Origin: Paenibacillus massiliensis subsp. panacisoli DSM 21345 | GTDB lineage: Bacteria; Bacillota; Bacilli; Paenibacillales; Paenibacillaceae | Reading direction: 5' to 3' | Assembly: GCF_000426545.1 (NCBI RefSeq) | Contig: NZ_AUFO01000021.1 | Span: 1-64,000 of the forward strand | DNA: 64,000 nt | Part shown: positions 1-9,484 of the stretch, piece by piece | Numbering within the stretch: position 1 is the first letter of the stretch | Layout of the letters: each line of letters opens with the position of its first letter | Notes under the pieces: model-generated | What the model was told of the DNA's origin: nothing | The model's input: the letters and a program-made list of their open reading frames with translations, nothing else | The model's database searches: none | Translations under genes and position numbers: made by a program

Positions 1-1232
1 GAAGGGTTCTCGTTATCACCTGGAGTAGAAGGGTCTCCATCGTTTCCTGGGACAGTCGATGATGTATTTGTACCTTGGAAATCCCAACGGTGAGTCGCAC
101 CTGACCCCATAAATTTATCAACAATAATGGAGCCATCAATGTTGGACGAGCCGCTTAATGTCGCCCCCGTAGCTAGGATTGTACCTTGAAATTCTCTATG
201 AAGGTGGATTTTACCTGTGTAGCCTGATTCATTCGTTGAATCTGTGAAATTCCACAGCAAATTGGCATCTGAAAAATCAACTGCAGCGTGGTTGTAACGA
301 TCGCCAACGCCCTCATAGCTTAAAATCACTTTCTTAGCGAAATTGTATTCGGTATAACCTTTCAGATCCAAGTTGATGATTATAATAGTTCCTGGCTTCA
401 AGCCAATGATTCTCAAATCTCCTGCGTTTCCTGACAATTCAGCTGCACTAACATTTAAGATAATATTATTGTTTTGTGCGATCACATTAGAAAGATCCAG
501 TGTGTAACTGTCCCCGTATTTATTTAATACAGCCTGTCTAGCATTCACATCTTCAGCCAGGCTTCTTGAGATGCCGGCTAATTTGAAGAATTCACTTTCA
601 AAGTCAATGTATGATGAGTTTTTATCCTGATAAGCATTCGTTGCATGATCTAATTTCATTCCATTTAAGCCGATAGCATTGTTATTGTCCATCAGGCTTA
701 ATTCCGCTGTGCTTCCAACTACGAATTTGTTTGGACGGGCTGATACGATGGAAGATGGACTAATGTTACTTGAGAAGTTTTGAATATAGCTGATATCCAT
801 TATACTATCCCATTCAGAATTGCCCCGGATATTTGTTCCGAAGTTGGAGTTACCATTCTTCAGATCTTTAATAGCTACGTTACCGTTTGTATGTGTTAAT
901 AGGGAAGCTTCATTAGCAAAAATATGAAAATTTTGTGCAATGCCTAAGAGATTGCTTTCTACATTTGCATTAACACTCTTTTTAATATCTTCTAGTACAT
1001 TCCCAGATCCGTCGTAAATAAGCTTATCTTTTCTGACACTTTCAGATTTGATTGAGGGAATATCTTTTTCACCGCTTGGTAAGATAGCTTTATTGGATTC
1101 TTGTGAGATAGTAGATCCATTGATCGAGATGGGAGCTACCGAGGCTGCTTGAGCCTGGTCTAGACTAGAGGTGTTCGTTAGCGCGGCCAATATAAGTGCG
1201 GCTGCAGACGTCCTGTATAAATGGTTCTTCAT
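1..1232 (-). CDS. Secreted choice-of-anchor A domain protein, C-terminus cut by window edge
   Basis: The frame is open from the ATG at 1232 to the left edge, so about 410 residues are visible and the C-terminal anchor is missing. The start has AAAGGAG about 9 nt upstream. A signal peptide (MKNHLYR, then a hydrophobic stretch ending at AQA) is followed by a long beta-rich region. The part nearest the edge contains the FQGTILATGA and GSIIVDKF blocks that I recognise from the choice-of-anchor A family (TIGR04215), a group of exported surface proteins whose C-terminal anchors vary. The last visible residues form a Thr/Pro/Gly/Asp/Asn linker (PGNDGDPSTPGDNENP), which normally precedes an anchor such as a TM helix or LPXTG. 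Function is unknown; a surface or matrix role is inferred. Family call is from motif memory. Confidence 0.75.
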   Translation of the reverse strand, partial: MKNHLYRTSAAALILAALTNTSSLDQAQAASVAPISINGSTISQESNKAILPSGEKDIPSIKSESVRKDKLIYDGSGNVLEDIKKSVNANVESNLLGIAQNFHIFANEASLLTHTNGNVAIKDLKNGNSNFGTNIRGNSEWDSIMDISYIQNFSSNISPSSIVSARPNKFVVGSTAELSLMDNNNAIGLNGMKLDHATNAYQDKNSSYIDFESEFFKLAGISRSLAEDVNARQAVLNKYGDSYTLDLSNVIAQNNNIILNVSAAELSGNAGDLRIIGLKPGTIIIINLDLKGYTEYNFAKKVILSYEGVGDRYNHAAVDFSDANLLWNFTDSTNESGYTGKIHLHREFQGTILATGATLSGSSNIDGSIIVDKFMGSGATHRWDFQGTNTSSTVPGNDGDPSTPGDNENP

Positions 1233-1268
1233 AATTCTGATTCTCCTTTGACTTAGTAAATGGTTGTT

Positions 1269-1298
1269 ATCATAATTTTAATACCCTTATTCTGTCAT
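1269..1298 (-). promoter_or_regulatory. Candidate sigma-A promoter of the choice-of-anchor A gene
   Basis: Read on the minus strand, ATGACA (1298-1293) and TATGAT (1274-1269) are separated by 18 bases, about 37 bases upstream of the start codon at 1232. The match is moderate. Confidence 0.4.
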
Positions 1299-1454
1299 GA
1301 AAAATAATAAGATACAAGTGTATATTTTCCTTATTTAATAACGAACTGAATTATTTTTTGACAGGACCATGACAAACAAGACATATGAGGAAACTAATAC
1401 ATACTTGATCCAAGAACGATGCTAGAAAGAAATCAGGACATAAAGAAGATAAAG

Positions 1455-1483
1455 CAAATCCGGGCTAACAACGCCCGGATTTG
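1455..1483 (-). terminator. Intrinsic terminator after the pectate lyase gene
   Basis: An 11-bp perfect stem (CAAATCCGGGC at 1455-1465 with its complement at 1473-1483) has a 7-base loop. On the minus strand it is followed by a T-rich tract (CTTTATCTTCTTTA). The rest of the 1233-1576 interval holds the promoter of the upstream gene and nothing else that I recognise. Confidence 0.75.
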
Positions 1484-1576
1484 GATGGCCTAGGTGAGAG
1501 GTTCGTCCAACTTGTGTCCGGGTAAAGTGTGAAGGTGCTTATACATAGGTAGCAACAACGCAAAGATCAGCAACAA

Positions 1577-3112
1577 TTATTTAGTTCCTAACCACTGCGA
1601 TCCTTTCCAGTTCAGCTTGCCTGCACCAGCACCGCTGGAGCTGATCAATCGGGATTTCAGCTTGGAAGGATCGTCAGGTGTATAGCTGTAAGGCAGCTTG
1701 CTGAAGCCTGTCCAAGAAAATTTGATGGCATTTGCTGGCTCTGGAGAGAGCGGACTCTTAGAATCTTCACTGCCTCCGCGGAAGGTAACACCATCCATGG
1801 TGTAGATGGTATCTAGTACCTGAATTTTACCCGTGTAGTTGCTCTTCTTGGCATCCTTCTGATTGTTTCGCACAGGTGATGAGACATCATTAATGACGGA
1901 TTTCTCTACGAGCACAGAGCCACCTTCAGTAGAGATTGCGCCGTTGCTCGTTACACCGAAGTGGAAGCCTTTATCGGCAAGAGTCTTATTAATCTTCGAG
2001 GTAATCAGTTTTTTGGCTTGCCATGCATTGCCGTTATCCATCACGATATTGTAGGCGTGAACGTTGCCACCGCGCAGGCGAGGCATGCGATCCTGAACAT
2101 CCTTGTAGTAGTTATGGTGTAGCGTCACTTGTAGATCCTTGTTGTCGCTTGCGAACTCATTAGCACCAATCAGATGGCCTTTCTTTTGGCTGGCAGCAAC
2201 TGCAGCAATATCCTTCGTGCTCAGACCTTGGGATCTAAGCAGGTTGTACATCGGATATTTGGAGCGGTTGGCCTCCAGTTCTTTGATTTGTTGGTTCACC
2301 CAGCTATTCGAGTTCCCATTATCCCCGAGGAAGGCGGACCAGGAGATCGTTACACCTGTGCTGCCCTTCTTTACATCGACTAGTCCATCGTATACCTTAT
2401 TAAAGCTACAGTGATCGATCCAGATTTTATGGCTTTCCTCAATGTTGATATAGTCCCAATCGTTGCGGTCATAGTCGCCTTTGGTTGCTTCATCCCACTC
2501 CCACAGCTCGTCGAACTCCAGATTGCGGATAATTACGTTCTGGCTCCGCTTCAACGTGAAGCCCGCATGCTTGATCTTGGCTCCATTGGAGGAGAAGATG
2601 GTCAATCCATTAAATCCGTCAATGCTGATTTTGCTTACACCGGTCTTCTTCAGCACAGGATGTGTGAGCGGAGTGGCGTATTGGGCAAAAGGGTTATTCT
2701 TGGCAGCAGAAGGAATCTCATTCCATCCCAGATCGAGATCATTCATGATCTCGACAACTTTATATCCTGAACCTTTCTTAAGTGCTTTAGCCAGATCCGT
2801 TGCATTGTATACTTTGATGTATTTGGAATTGCTCTCGGCAATGACACCTCCACCAGTGGTGCCCGCTGCGAATCCGGCTACTCCATATTCATTGCTGCTG
2901 ACAGCAGCCAGGGAAGTAAGCAACATGTCCTCCGTCAGGGCAGGAATCTCTCCGTAGGTTGCATCAATGACGGAACTGGAGAATTGGTCTGTGTTCACAG
3001 TCTCCACCTCAAGCTCCGATGCGTTGGTCAAGCTAGTGCTGCCAAGTGACAGTACCAAAGCAAGTGTAGTAGCTGCACAAGCCAGCTTTTTAATTTTGTT
3101 ACTCCAAATCAT
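1577..3112 (-). CDS. Secreted pectate lyase, polysaccharide lyase family 1
   Basis: 511 residues with a Sec signal peptide (basic N-terminus MIWSNKIKK, hydrophobic core, cleavage near TNA). The PL1 right-handed beta-helix signatures are clear: WDYINIEESHKIWIDHCSF, DGLVDVKKGSTGVTISW (calcium-site Asp residues) and DRMPRLRGGNVHAYN, which contains the arginine expected to act as Brønsted base. PL1 enzymes cleave polygalacturonate by calcium-dependent beta-elimination outside the cell. A segment of about 60 residues, rich in Lys and Ser, lies between the SWSAF and LHHNYY strands; it is longer than in compact PelC-type enzymes. The RBS GGAGGT lies about 7 nt before the ATG. The gene is monocistronic, ending in its own terminator. 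Specificity (pectate versus pectin) cannot be read from sequence. Confidence 0.92.
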   Translation of the reverse strand: MIWSNKIKKLACAATTLALVLSLGSTSLTNASELEVETVNTDQFSSSVIDATYGEIPALTEDMLLTSLAAVSSNEYGVAGFAAGTTGGGVIAESNSKYIKVYNATDLAKALKKGSGYKVVEIMNDLDLGWNEIPSAAKNNPFAQYATPLTHPVLKKTGVSKISIDGFNGLTIFSSNGAKIKHAGFTLKRSQNVIIRNLEFDELWEWDEATKGDYDRNDWDYINIEESHKIWIDHCSFNKVYDGLVDVKKGSTGVTISWSAFLGDNGNSNSWVNQQIKELEANRSKYPMYNLLRSQGLSTKDIAAVAASQKKGHLIGANEFASDNKDLQVTLHHNYYKDVQDRMPRLRGGNVHAYNIVMDNGNAWQAKKLITSKINKTLADKGFHFGVTSNGAISTEGGSVLVEKSVINDVSSPVRNNQKDAKKSNYTGKIQVLDTIYTMDGVTFRGGSEDSKSPLSPEPANAIKFSWTGFSKLPYSYTPDDPSKLKSRLISSSGAGAGKLNWKGSQWLGTK

Positions 3113-3374
3113 TTCTTTACCTCCACAAAGTGTATTATTTTCACAAATTATGTATCGGATTGTTTTTTTGTAATATTTATAGTGCTAAAGTTTCAAGTTT
3201 TTGGGTTATAAAACGGGCAGTATGCAGTTTGTGGTTGGGCATGATGAATGAGGAAAATATGATTTCATGCATGAATTAATCAAAAAGGATGATCAACCTT
3301 AACTGATGAAAGGAAGTGTGCTCAGGAATTAGCGGCGCATAATCCTTCTTTCGTTTTCATGAGTATGCAGAAAA

Positions 3375-3400
3375 GGATTGTAACTAAAGTAGCAGGCAAC
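3375..3400 (+). promoter_or_regulatory. Orphan RAT-like (BglG/LicT-type antiterminator) element
   Basis: The + strand reads GGATTGTAACT, then AGCAGGCAA at the expected spacing, nearly identical to the RAT upstream of the gene at 20362. Directly downstream (3409-3440) is a hairpin followed on this strand by TTTT. No + strand gene follows until 4943, so either this is a relic, a chance match, or the leader of a short terminated RNA. The rest of the 3113-3522 interval shows only the terminator listed next. Confidence 0.4.
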
Positions 3401-3440
3401 AAAAAAAACCGTTGCATCTTGAACTTAAGAGTGCATCGGC
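3401..3440 (-). terminator. Intrinsic terminator after the metallophosphatase gene
   Basis: A 12-bp stem with one bulge and one mismatch (3409-3420 with 3427-3439, loop GAACTT) is followed on the minus strand by eight T residues (3408-3401). It sits about 80 bases beyond the stop codon at 3523. Confidence 0.8.
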
Positions 3441-3522
3441 TTTTGAAATTGTAAGTGTGGTCGTGTTCTTAGACCAAAATACGATGGAGAGGGACTGCGA
3501 ATCAAGTTATAGCTGTGTATGT

Positions 3523-4629
3523 TCAAGGCTGCCTAAAGCTCAGCTGAAGCTGCACAAGCTCTGACCTGCTCCCTGTCCGAATTGGGGGTCCCCAGAAGCC
3601 GTAGCCAGAAGAGACAATGGAGTGAAAAGAATTTTTCTGCAAATATCCCCAGTCATTCTCATATATTGCCCCAGTGATGAGATGAAATGGAGCGATCTGT
3701 CCGCGGTGCGTGTGACCAGAGAGCATGACGTCAACCCCTTGCTGCCCAGCAATATCCAGGTCATAGGGCTGATGGTCCATTAACAGCACAGGCTGAGTGA
3801 GATCCACGCCATCGATCAGCTCAGACAGCTCTGCTCGATCATCTTCGGTACGATCCTTGCGCCCGATCAGCGTCAGATTATTCCCGATCTGTATGGACTT
3901 GTCGTGCAGCACCTGAATGTGACTTTCCTCTAGTGATTCGATCAGCTCCTGCGTAGAGTTCTTATCCTTGTCGTGGTTGCCCAATACAGCATATACGCCA
4001 AGAGGTGCCTTCACCTCTGCCATAATCTTGTCAATGCCTTTATTCAAATACGCGCTTAGGTCGTCATCTATAATATCTCCTGCATAAAGGACAAGGTCAG
4101 GCTGGAGTGCTTGAATCTCCTCGACCATTTTGCGAGCATGTGCAGCTCCGGATAGACCACCATAGTGCATGTCCGACACCATGACAATATTGAGATCATC
4201 CAGGTCGCCCGCAGGTTTATCCAGCTGTATTTCATAATTACGGACGACAGGACTGTATGCATTGAAGGAGCCATAACCCATAAGTCCAAGGAAGATAACT
4301 AAAGTAGCGGCACCTGCCCACTTGTGCAGCTCATGATGGCGTAGGCGGGTTAGACGGATCAGCCAGAGGCTCAGATGCACGATGGGAAGGAGTATAATCA
4401 GCAGAGAGAAGGCCGCCATCCAGTAGGAGCCAATCACGCTCAGGAATGCAGCGTTACCAAACAGTCTGCCCAGAATGAAGGCTGAGGAGAGAAAGATAAT
4501 GCAAATGATGTACAGGATTCTGAATCTGGCAGATACGACAGGCTTCATCCAGCTCCAGCCGCTCCAGCCTATGTAAAATACTAATAAAGCGTAGACTAAC
4601 AGCATAGCAATTCCGATAAATGCGAACAT
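3523..4629 (-). CDS. Membrane-anchored metallophosphoesterase (YkuE/YaeI-like)
   Basis: 368 residues from the ATG at 4629, which has GGAGGT 11 nt upstream; an in-frame TTG at 4701 would add 24 residues but has no RBS. The N-terminal ~130 residues form four or five hydrophobic helices. The rest is a calcineurin-like metallophosphatase with all metal-ligand blocks: SDMHYGG, AGDIIDDD, LGNHDKD, MDHQP and SGHTHRG. Membrane topology would put the catalytic domain after the last helix. Family members include phosphodiesterases and UDP-diacylglucosamine or lipid pyrophosphatases; the substrate here is unknown. Single gene with its own terminator. Confidence 0.85.
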   Translation of the reverse strand: MFAFIGIAMLLVYALLVFYIGWSGWSWMKPVVSARFRILYIICIIFLSSAFILGRLFGNAAFLSVIGSYWMAAFSLLIILLPIVHLSLWLIRLTRLRHHELHKWAGAATLVIFLGLMGYGSFNAYSPVVRNYEIQLDKPAGDLDDLNIVMVSDMHYGGLSGAAHARKMVEEIQALQPDLVLYAGDIIDDDLSAYLNKGIDKIMAEVKAPLGVYAVLGNHDKDKNSTQELIESLEESHIQVLHDKSIQIGNNLTLIGRKDRTEDDRAELSELIDGVDLTQPVLLMDHQPYDLDIAGQQGVDVMLSGHTHRGQIAPFHLITGAIYENDWGYLQKNSFHSIVSSGYGFWGPPIRTGSRSELVQLQLSFRQP

Positions 4630-4942
4630 GTATGTGACAGACCTCCATGCACTTGCCCTCAAGACAAGCTGTTTTTCATGTATTGTGTAGTAGATGTACA
4701 AATAATCTATTTATTTATTCCGACCTCATCAACTCTCTTTAGCCTCCTGCCAGATTCGTGTCTATATTCATAGTATAACTGCTAGAAGCACCAAAATAAA
4801 AATTAGTCGTAACTATGCTAGATACAGGAAGGAGGGAGGCGAATATGCTGCATTTTGAACTAGGGCATCATTTGGAATTGTGGCATAATAAGGAATCTAT
4901 AGTGCGAGCTAATTCAATTTATTTTGGAGGGATCTTATTAAT

Positions 4943-6001
4943 ATGTATACCGATCCGAAGGGAAATGCCTATAAGGAGCTTATTAAATATGCCATCCAGC
5001 GTACGTCACAGTTCATGCTAGGAGTGGGTGGATATTCAACCTTTTGCGGAGATGATTATCATCATATACAGCCCCCGCCCCCAGAACTACTGGACAGGCT
5101 TCAGCCCTATCTATTGGACGTGCGGCGGGTTACACACGAGGAGGTAATGTCAGCTATTGAAAATGGGGAAGTGGAATCCCTATTGGACCATGGTATGAGT
5201 GGAGCAGGAGAATTCTATTACTATCGTTGCTGTGAGGCTTCAGGTCAAATACTGGCAGAAGCGGTGCACGGGCTCTATGATTGGTGCTCGCCGCTTCCAG
5301 AGGATCTGACCTTTCTGAACGAGGATGGTACGCTCTTCCTGGGCTCGGTTGCCCATGAACGAATGGGAGTTCTGAATGTAGAGTATAGCGAGAGAAGAGA
5401 ACTTATGTCCCGGATACAGGGCCTGTTCCTGAAGCTACCAGAACATAAGGAGTTCGATCGCTACCTGGACGATGCCATCCGGCACCAGACAGACTGGCTG
5501 GAGATCCAGGGGTACGAGCTTACCGAGCTGCCAGTCCGTATTTGTGAGCTGCAGCAGTTGAAGCATCTGTCTGTGTTCGAACAGGATCTCGACAGGCTGC
5601 CCCCGGCCTTATTTGAACTGACAGGCCTGGAGAGTCTTAGTATTATGTCTGCCGAGCTGGTCGAGATTCCGAAGGAGATACGCAAACTGAAGCAATTGAG
5701 GGAACTCAGAATCTATGGCGGCAGCTCGGATCGCCCTACTCCGGGCTGGCGTCCCAGACCGAAGGAGGAGCTGCCATTACGAAGTCTTCCTGCCGAGATT
5801 GGAGAGCTTAGCAGATTGGAATATCTGGACATCGCCTATAGCGGCATTCATGAGCTGCCACCAGAGCTGGAGAGATTGCAGAATCTGAAGTCTCTGACTA
5901 TTGCCAATAGCTTGATGGATAAGAAGCCCAACTTCCTACAGCGGATGAAATCGCTGGAGTATGTATCCATTTCGACTAATCCTTTTGGGATCGGCGATTA
6001 A
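4943..6001 (+). CDS. Cytoplasmic leucine-rich repeat protein
   Basis: 352 residues, no signal peptide or membrane segment, so it is expected in the cytoplasm. From about residue 195 there are at least five LRR units of the LPxxIxxLxxLxxLxI type (for example LPAEIGELSRLEYLDI and LPPELERLQNLKSLTI). An irregular unit near residue 260 carries a Pro/Arg-rich insertion (TPGWRPRPKEE). The N-terminal ~190 residues match nothing I recognise. The ATG has TTTTGGAGGG 12 nt upstream. LRRs mediate protein contacts; partner and role are unknown. No operon partner: it is followed by a convergent gene. Confidence 0.8.
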   Translation: MYTDPKGNAYKELIKYAIQRTSQFMLGVGGYSTFCGDDYHHIQPPPPELLDRLQPYLLDVRRVTHEEVMSAIENGEVESLLDHGMSGAGEFYYYRCCEASGQILAEAVHGLYDWCSPLPEDLTFLNEDGTLFLGSVAHERMGVLNVEYSERRELMSRIQGLFLKLPEHKEFDRYLDDAIRHQTDWLEIQGYELTELPVRICELQQLKHLSVFEQDLDRLPPALFELTGLESLSIMSAELVEIPKEIRKLKQLRELRIYGGSSDRPTPGWRPRPKEELPLRSLPAEIGELSRLEYLDIAYSGIHELPPELERLQNLKSLTIANSLMDKKPNFLQRMKSLEYVSISTNPFGIGD

Positions 6002-6004
6002 TAC

Positions 6005-6048
6005 CGTCCCTATGAGACCAAGTAGCTGTTGCTTCATTTATAGGGACG
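6005..6048. terminator. Inverted repeat between convergent genes
   Basis: CGTCCCTAT (6005-6013) is complementary to ATAGGGACG (6040-6048) with a 26-base loop. No T run follows on either strand, so a termination role for the convergent LRR and ABC-permease genes is only possible. Confidence 0.35.
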
Positions 6049-6086
6049 CAGGACGTAGCGTCAGCTTCAAGGCAGGAAAGAATCGT

Positions 6087-6815
6087 TCAGCCTGCATCCC
6101 CCCGTTCCAAGCGTCGAATCGCCAAGGCACTTAGAGCAGCAATGTAGAGAATGCACATGACGTAAAATCCTAGCATAGTGCCGGTGGCTAATGCTTCCTG
6201 ATTCAACGCTCCCATCCCAATCGTAAGCAGGGAGTGGGGAAATAACAGCCCTAGCTTGAGCACATACAAGCCCAAGCCTATAATGCATGCAGATAGCCCA
6301 ATACCTATGGGCACAGCAAAGCTGCGAATACGCACAGATAACGCCAACTGCATACTTCCGATAGCCATTCCTGCCACCCATCCCCGGAATATCCAGCTGG
6401 GCCATTCAGCGGGCATCCCGGGTGGAAGTCCGATCCATCTTCCCCCGGCATAATACAGGATAAGGAATAGCAATTGGACATATCCAAGGAATAGAGCAAG
6501 CATCAACAGCTTGGCAAGCCAAATGGACGCTGGACGGATCGGGGAGCTTAGTAGCAGCTTCCAGTTTCCGTTGCTGTGCTCCAGTCTTCCCAGATAGGAG
6601 GCCCCGATGGCAATGAGTATAGGAAAGAAGAATTCACCGTAAAACAATCCTACCTGGGACCAGAGACTGTACCATTCGTGCTGCAGTACACCTTGGTTCA
6701 GCATGAAATTCGCGCAGCCGATCAATACGCTAACAAGGGGCAGAGCCGACAGAAGTATCCATATTCCTGATCGTCGCTGCTTCATCCATTCTGCGGTAAT
6801 ACAGCGCAGTAGCAT
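6087..6815 (-). CDS. ABC-2 type permease, lantibiotic-immunity LanG/MutG-like
   Basis: 242 residues with six predicted hydrophobic segments. The amphipathic N-terminus before TM1 and the block EHSNGNWKLLLSSPIRP after TM2 are typical of lantibiotic/bacitracin ABC-2 permeases (MutE/MutG, SpaE/SpaG), which pump peptide antibiotics off the membrane. It follows its paralogous permease by 14 nt (RBS GGAGGCGAT) and is the last gene of the ATPase-permease-permease operon. The antibiotic recognised is unknown. Confidence 0.82.
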   Translation of the reverse strand: MLLRCITAEWMKQRRSGIWILLSALPLVSVLIGCANFMLNQGVLQHEWYSLWSQVGLFYGEFFFPILIAIGASYLGRLEHSNGNWKLLLSSPIRPASIWLAKLLMLALFLGYVQLLFLILYYAGGRWIGLPPGMPAEWPSWIFRGWVAGMAIGSMQLALSVRIRSFAVPIGIGLSACIIGLGLYVLKLGLLFPHSLLTIGMGALNQEALATGTMLGFYVMCILYIAALSALAIRRLERGDAG

Positions 6816-6829
6816 GATTCTATCGCCTC

Positions 6830-7588
6830 CTATTTATATTGCCTGGATAAATGTATGTGGCCGGCTGTGTATAGCAATGCTGTAGCAAGCAGCATTCCAA
6901 TGATTGCGGGTAAAGTATCCAGGACATGCCGGATGATGAATTGCAGCTGCTCGTCTACGTAGCTGCTGCTTACCGGGCTGAGGACGGTGTAATACGACCA
7001 GATCCACAGAGAACGAACCGACGCTGGGAATAATTCGGCAGTCATCCCTAGGCAAGCGCCCAGCATGCCGAGACAGAGAGCCCATGCTTGATTACGGACG
7101 ATTAAGGACACCCATTGCTGAAGGGCGAGTACAGTCGCCGTGGTTAGCACGGTTCCACAGAAGAAACGAAGTAGCAGCACACCTGGAACAGGCTCATAGC
7201 TGTCGATCATCCACCCATAGAGGAGCATCGCACTGCTTTGCAGTATACATATCCCCAGCATGATGCTGCAGAGACAGAGGTATTTCGCAGCATATAGCTG
7301 CCCTGGACGAATGGCCGCACTTAGCAGTAGCTTCCAGGTATCGCCCTTGTGCTCCATATCACATATTCTGGAGGCCATGATGGCTGAGAGCAGCGGCAGG
7401 AGCAGACTGTTCATGGAGGCTACCAGCAGAATCAGGGACGCCCATACATCAACCTGTGGATTCCGGGCCATAGACATGCTAATGGCAGAGAAGGCCCAGC
7501 CTACTTCAATGATGAGCATACCGATGCCGAAGAGAAGAAACCCCCGACGTCGTAGCTTGAAAAATTCGACCCTCAACAGCATTAGCAT
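6830..7588 (-). CDS. ABC-2 type permease, lantibiotic-immunity LanE/MutE-like
   Basis: 252 residues from the ATG at 7588, chosen because AAAGGGG lies 8 nt upstream; this start overlaps the ATPase stop by 7 nt, so translation is probably coupled. A frame-internal ATG at 7582 (TAATG overlap) is an alternative. Six hydrophobic segments; the EHKGDTWKLLLSAAIRP block corresponds to that in the neighbouring permease, so the two arose by duplication and would form the heterodimeric membrane part of the transporter. Confidence 0.82.
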   Translation of the reverse strand: MLMLLRVEFFKLRRRGFLLFGIGMLIIEVGWAFSAISMSMARNPQVDVWASLILLVASMNSLLLPLLSAIMASRICDMEHKGDTWKLLLSAAIRPGQLYAAKYLCLCSIMLGICILQSSAMLLYGWMIDSYEPVPGVLLLRFFCGTVLTTATVLALQQWVSLIVRNQAWALCLGMLGACLGMTAELFPASVRSLWIWSYYTVLSPVSSSYVDEQLQFIIRHVLDTLPAIIGMLLATALLYTAGHIHLSRQYK

Positions 7589-8502
7589 ATCGGCTGCCCC
7601 TTTCCGGTCCATTCCAGGAAAATATGCTCCAGCGATTTCTTGCGTTCCTCAATCCTCAGCACATCAATCTGAGCATGGACCAGGTAGCGCACAATCTTGC
7701 AAATCTCGTCATCGCTCAGTAGCCCCAGAATCAGACCGCGCCCTTGATCCTCTGCGAGGGCATTCAGTCCGTACGTATGTAGCAGCCTCCGCGCAGCGGC
7801 ATCGTTACGGGTGCGTAGGAGAATATCAGGTCTGCTGCGCTCCTGAAGCGCCGTTACGCTTCCTTGAAAGATAAGAGAGCCATGATGAATGATGCCCACG
7901 GAGGTCGCCAGCTGTTCAATCTCGCTCAGCAAGTGACTGGATATAAGAATCGTCATTCCATAGCGCGAGGCTAGAATCTGGATCAGCTCACGCATTTCCT
8001 GCATCCCAGCCGGGTCCAGTCCATTCGTAGGCTCGTCCAGAATCAATAAGCGAGGTGAGCCTACGAGAGCCATAGCGATGGCTAACCGTTGCTTCATACC
8101 AAGTGAATAATGCCCCGCCTTTTTATGCTGCTGACGATCCAGCCTGACCAATTGTAGCGCATCCTTCACTTCCTGATCGGAGCCATGTCGAAGCTGCTGA
8201 ACGACCTTCATATTTTCGAGGCCAGTAAGGTGGCTGTAATAGGAGGGGGATTCAATCAATGAACCGATTCGGCGAAGGATGGATTGGCGTTGTCGGGCCA
8301 GATCCTGTCCGAAAATATGTACCTCTCCTGCTGTAGGTCGTGTCAGTCCGAGCAGCATTTTCAAGGTCGTCGATTTGCCAGCCCCGTTCGGTCCCAAAAA
8401 TCCGTAAATCTCACCTTCTCTAATCTCCAGGTTCAATTGATCCACCACGGTTGAGCGGCCGTATTGCTTGGTCAGCTTTCGTGTTGACACAATAAGACTC
8501 AT
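7582..8502 (-). CDS. ABC transporter ATPase, BcrA/LanF-like
   Basis: 306 residues from the ATG at 8502, which has AGGAGG 8 nt upstream (a longer frame to 8583 lacks an RBS). Walker A GPNGAGKST, signature HYSLGMKQRLA, Walker B LLILDEPTNGLDPAG and switch histidine ISSHLL are all present, so it should be active. The ~90-residue C-terminal tail after the nucleotide domain is typical of BcrA-type ATPases. First gene of a three-gene operon with two permeases, transcribed away from a two-component system that probably controls it. Together they resemble self-protection or peptide-antibiotic resistance modules; no lantibiotic structural or modification gene is present. Confidence 0.9.
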   Translation of the reverse strand: MSLIVSTRKLTKQYGRSTVVDQLNLEIREGEIYGFLGPNGAGKSTTLKMLLGLTRPTAGEVHIFGQDLARQRQSILRRIGSLIESPSYYSHLTGLENMKVVQQLRHGSDQEVKDALQLVRLDRQQHKKAGHYSLGMKQRLAIAMALVGSPRLLILDEPTNGLDPAGMQEMRELIQILASRYGMTILISSHLLSEIEQLATSVGIIHHGSLIFQGSVTALQERSRPDILLRTRNDAAARRLLHTYGLNALAEDQGRGLILGLLSDDEICKIVRYLVHAQIDVLRIEERKKSLEHIFLEWTGKGQPIC

Positions 8503-8674
8503 CGGTGCTTCCTCCTGTCCTTGTTGGTCTCTAAGAAGATGGTTCAAGTGTAGCTGACGGCCCTGACAGGAGCCTGAGCACAACCTTACGTCAATCTTAA
8601 ATGTCGGCGAAGAAGCTGCTATAAGCTGTACGGACCACAGAAAATCGGTATGATGTAATATAGGTGATCATTAT

Positions 8675-9403
8675 ATGAATGAATTACAGCAAAAAAAATT
8701 GCTAATCGTGGACGATGAGCCAAACATCCGAAGGATGATAGAGAGCTTCCTGCGAAAGGATGGTTATGCACGAATTTATCACGCCCAGGACTGTACAGCT
8801 GCTTTAGAAATGGTTCAGCGGGTGAAGCCGGATCTGATGATTCTGGATGTCATGCTTCCAGATGGTGATGGCTTTTCGCTGCTCAGGGCAATTCGTCAGA
8901 TGTCCAATGTCCCGGTACTATTTCTGTCAGCCAGGGGAGAGGATGAAGACCGCTTGCTCGGTCTGGGTCTGGGTGCCGATGATTATATTGTCAAGCCCTT
9001 CTTGCCGCGTGAGCTGCTGCTTCGCATGAAGGCTGTTCTCCGCAGGGTCTACGCTCCGCCAGTTCGGGAGCAACGTCCTGTATTTCAATTGGGAGAGAGA
9101 ATGGTCAATCTGGAGAGTGGCACAATTCGCGCGCTCCAACAGGAATATGCACTGACAGCCAAGGAATTGCTGCTGTTGTCAGCGTTCTATGAGCAGCGCA
9201 ATCGAATCGTAACGAATGATGCCCTTTGTCAAGCAGCGTGGGGGGACGATTATTATGGCTATGAAAATACATTGATGGTCCATATTCGCCGTATTCGGGA
9301 GAAGATCGAGCCGCTTCCCTCAAGTCCACAGTATCTTCTGACCGTGAGAGGCCTCGGATATAAATTGCTAGTGCAGGACGGGGCTGTAGAAGATGTGCGT
9401 TGA
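8675..9403 (+). CDS. OmpR-family response regulator
   Basis: 242 residues: receiver domain with acidic pair VDDEP, phospho-acceptor in LMILDVMLPD, and conserved Lys in VKPF; then an OmpR/PhoB winged helix (LTAKELLLLSAFYEQR, MVHIRRIREKIE, TVRGLGYKL). RBS AGGTGA precedes the ATG. It is divergent from the ABC operon (170-bp shared region) and 81 nt upstream of its kinase. Expected to activate the ABC operon when the kinase senses its ligand. Confidence 0.92.
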   Translation: MNELQQKKLLIVDDEPNIRRMIESFLRKDGYARIYHAQDCTAALEMVQRVKPDLMILDVMLPDGDGFSLLRAIRQMSNVPVLFLSARGEDEDRLLGLGLGADDYIVKPFLPRELLLRMKAVLRRVYAPPVREQRPVFQLGERMVNLESGTIRALQQEYALTAKELLLLSAFYEQRNRIVTNDALCQAAWGDDYYGYENTLMVHIRRIREKIEPLPSSPQYLLTVRGLGYKLLVQDGAVEDVR

Positions 9404-9484
9404 TTACAACAGGGATCAATCAAGGGGGTTAAATCGTGAGCATGATGCTGACAAGCAGACAAGGACTAGGAGGGAGGAGCAGGA

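Noticed and set aside
2139..2957. Overlapping + strand frames opposite the pectate lyase gene
   Set aside because: Antisense shadows of a well-supported gene; no RBS and no recognisable domain.
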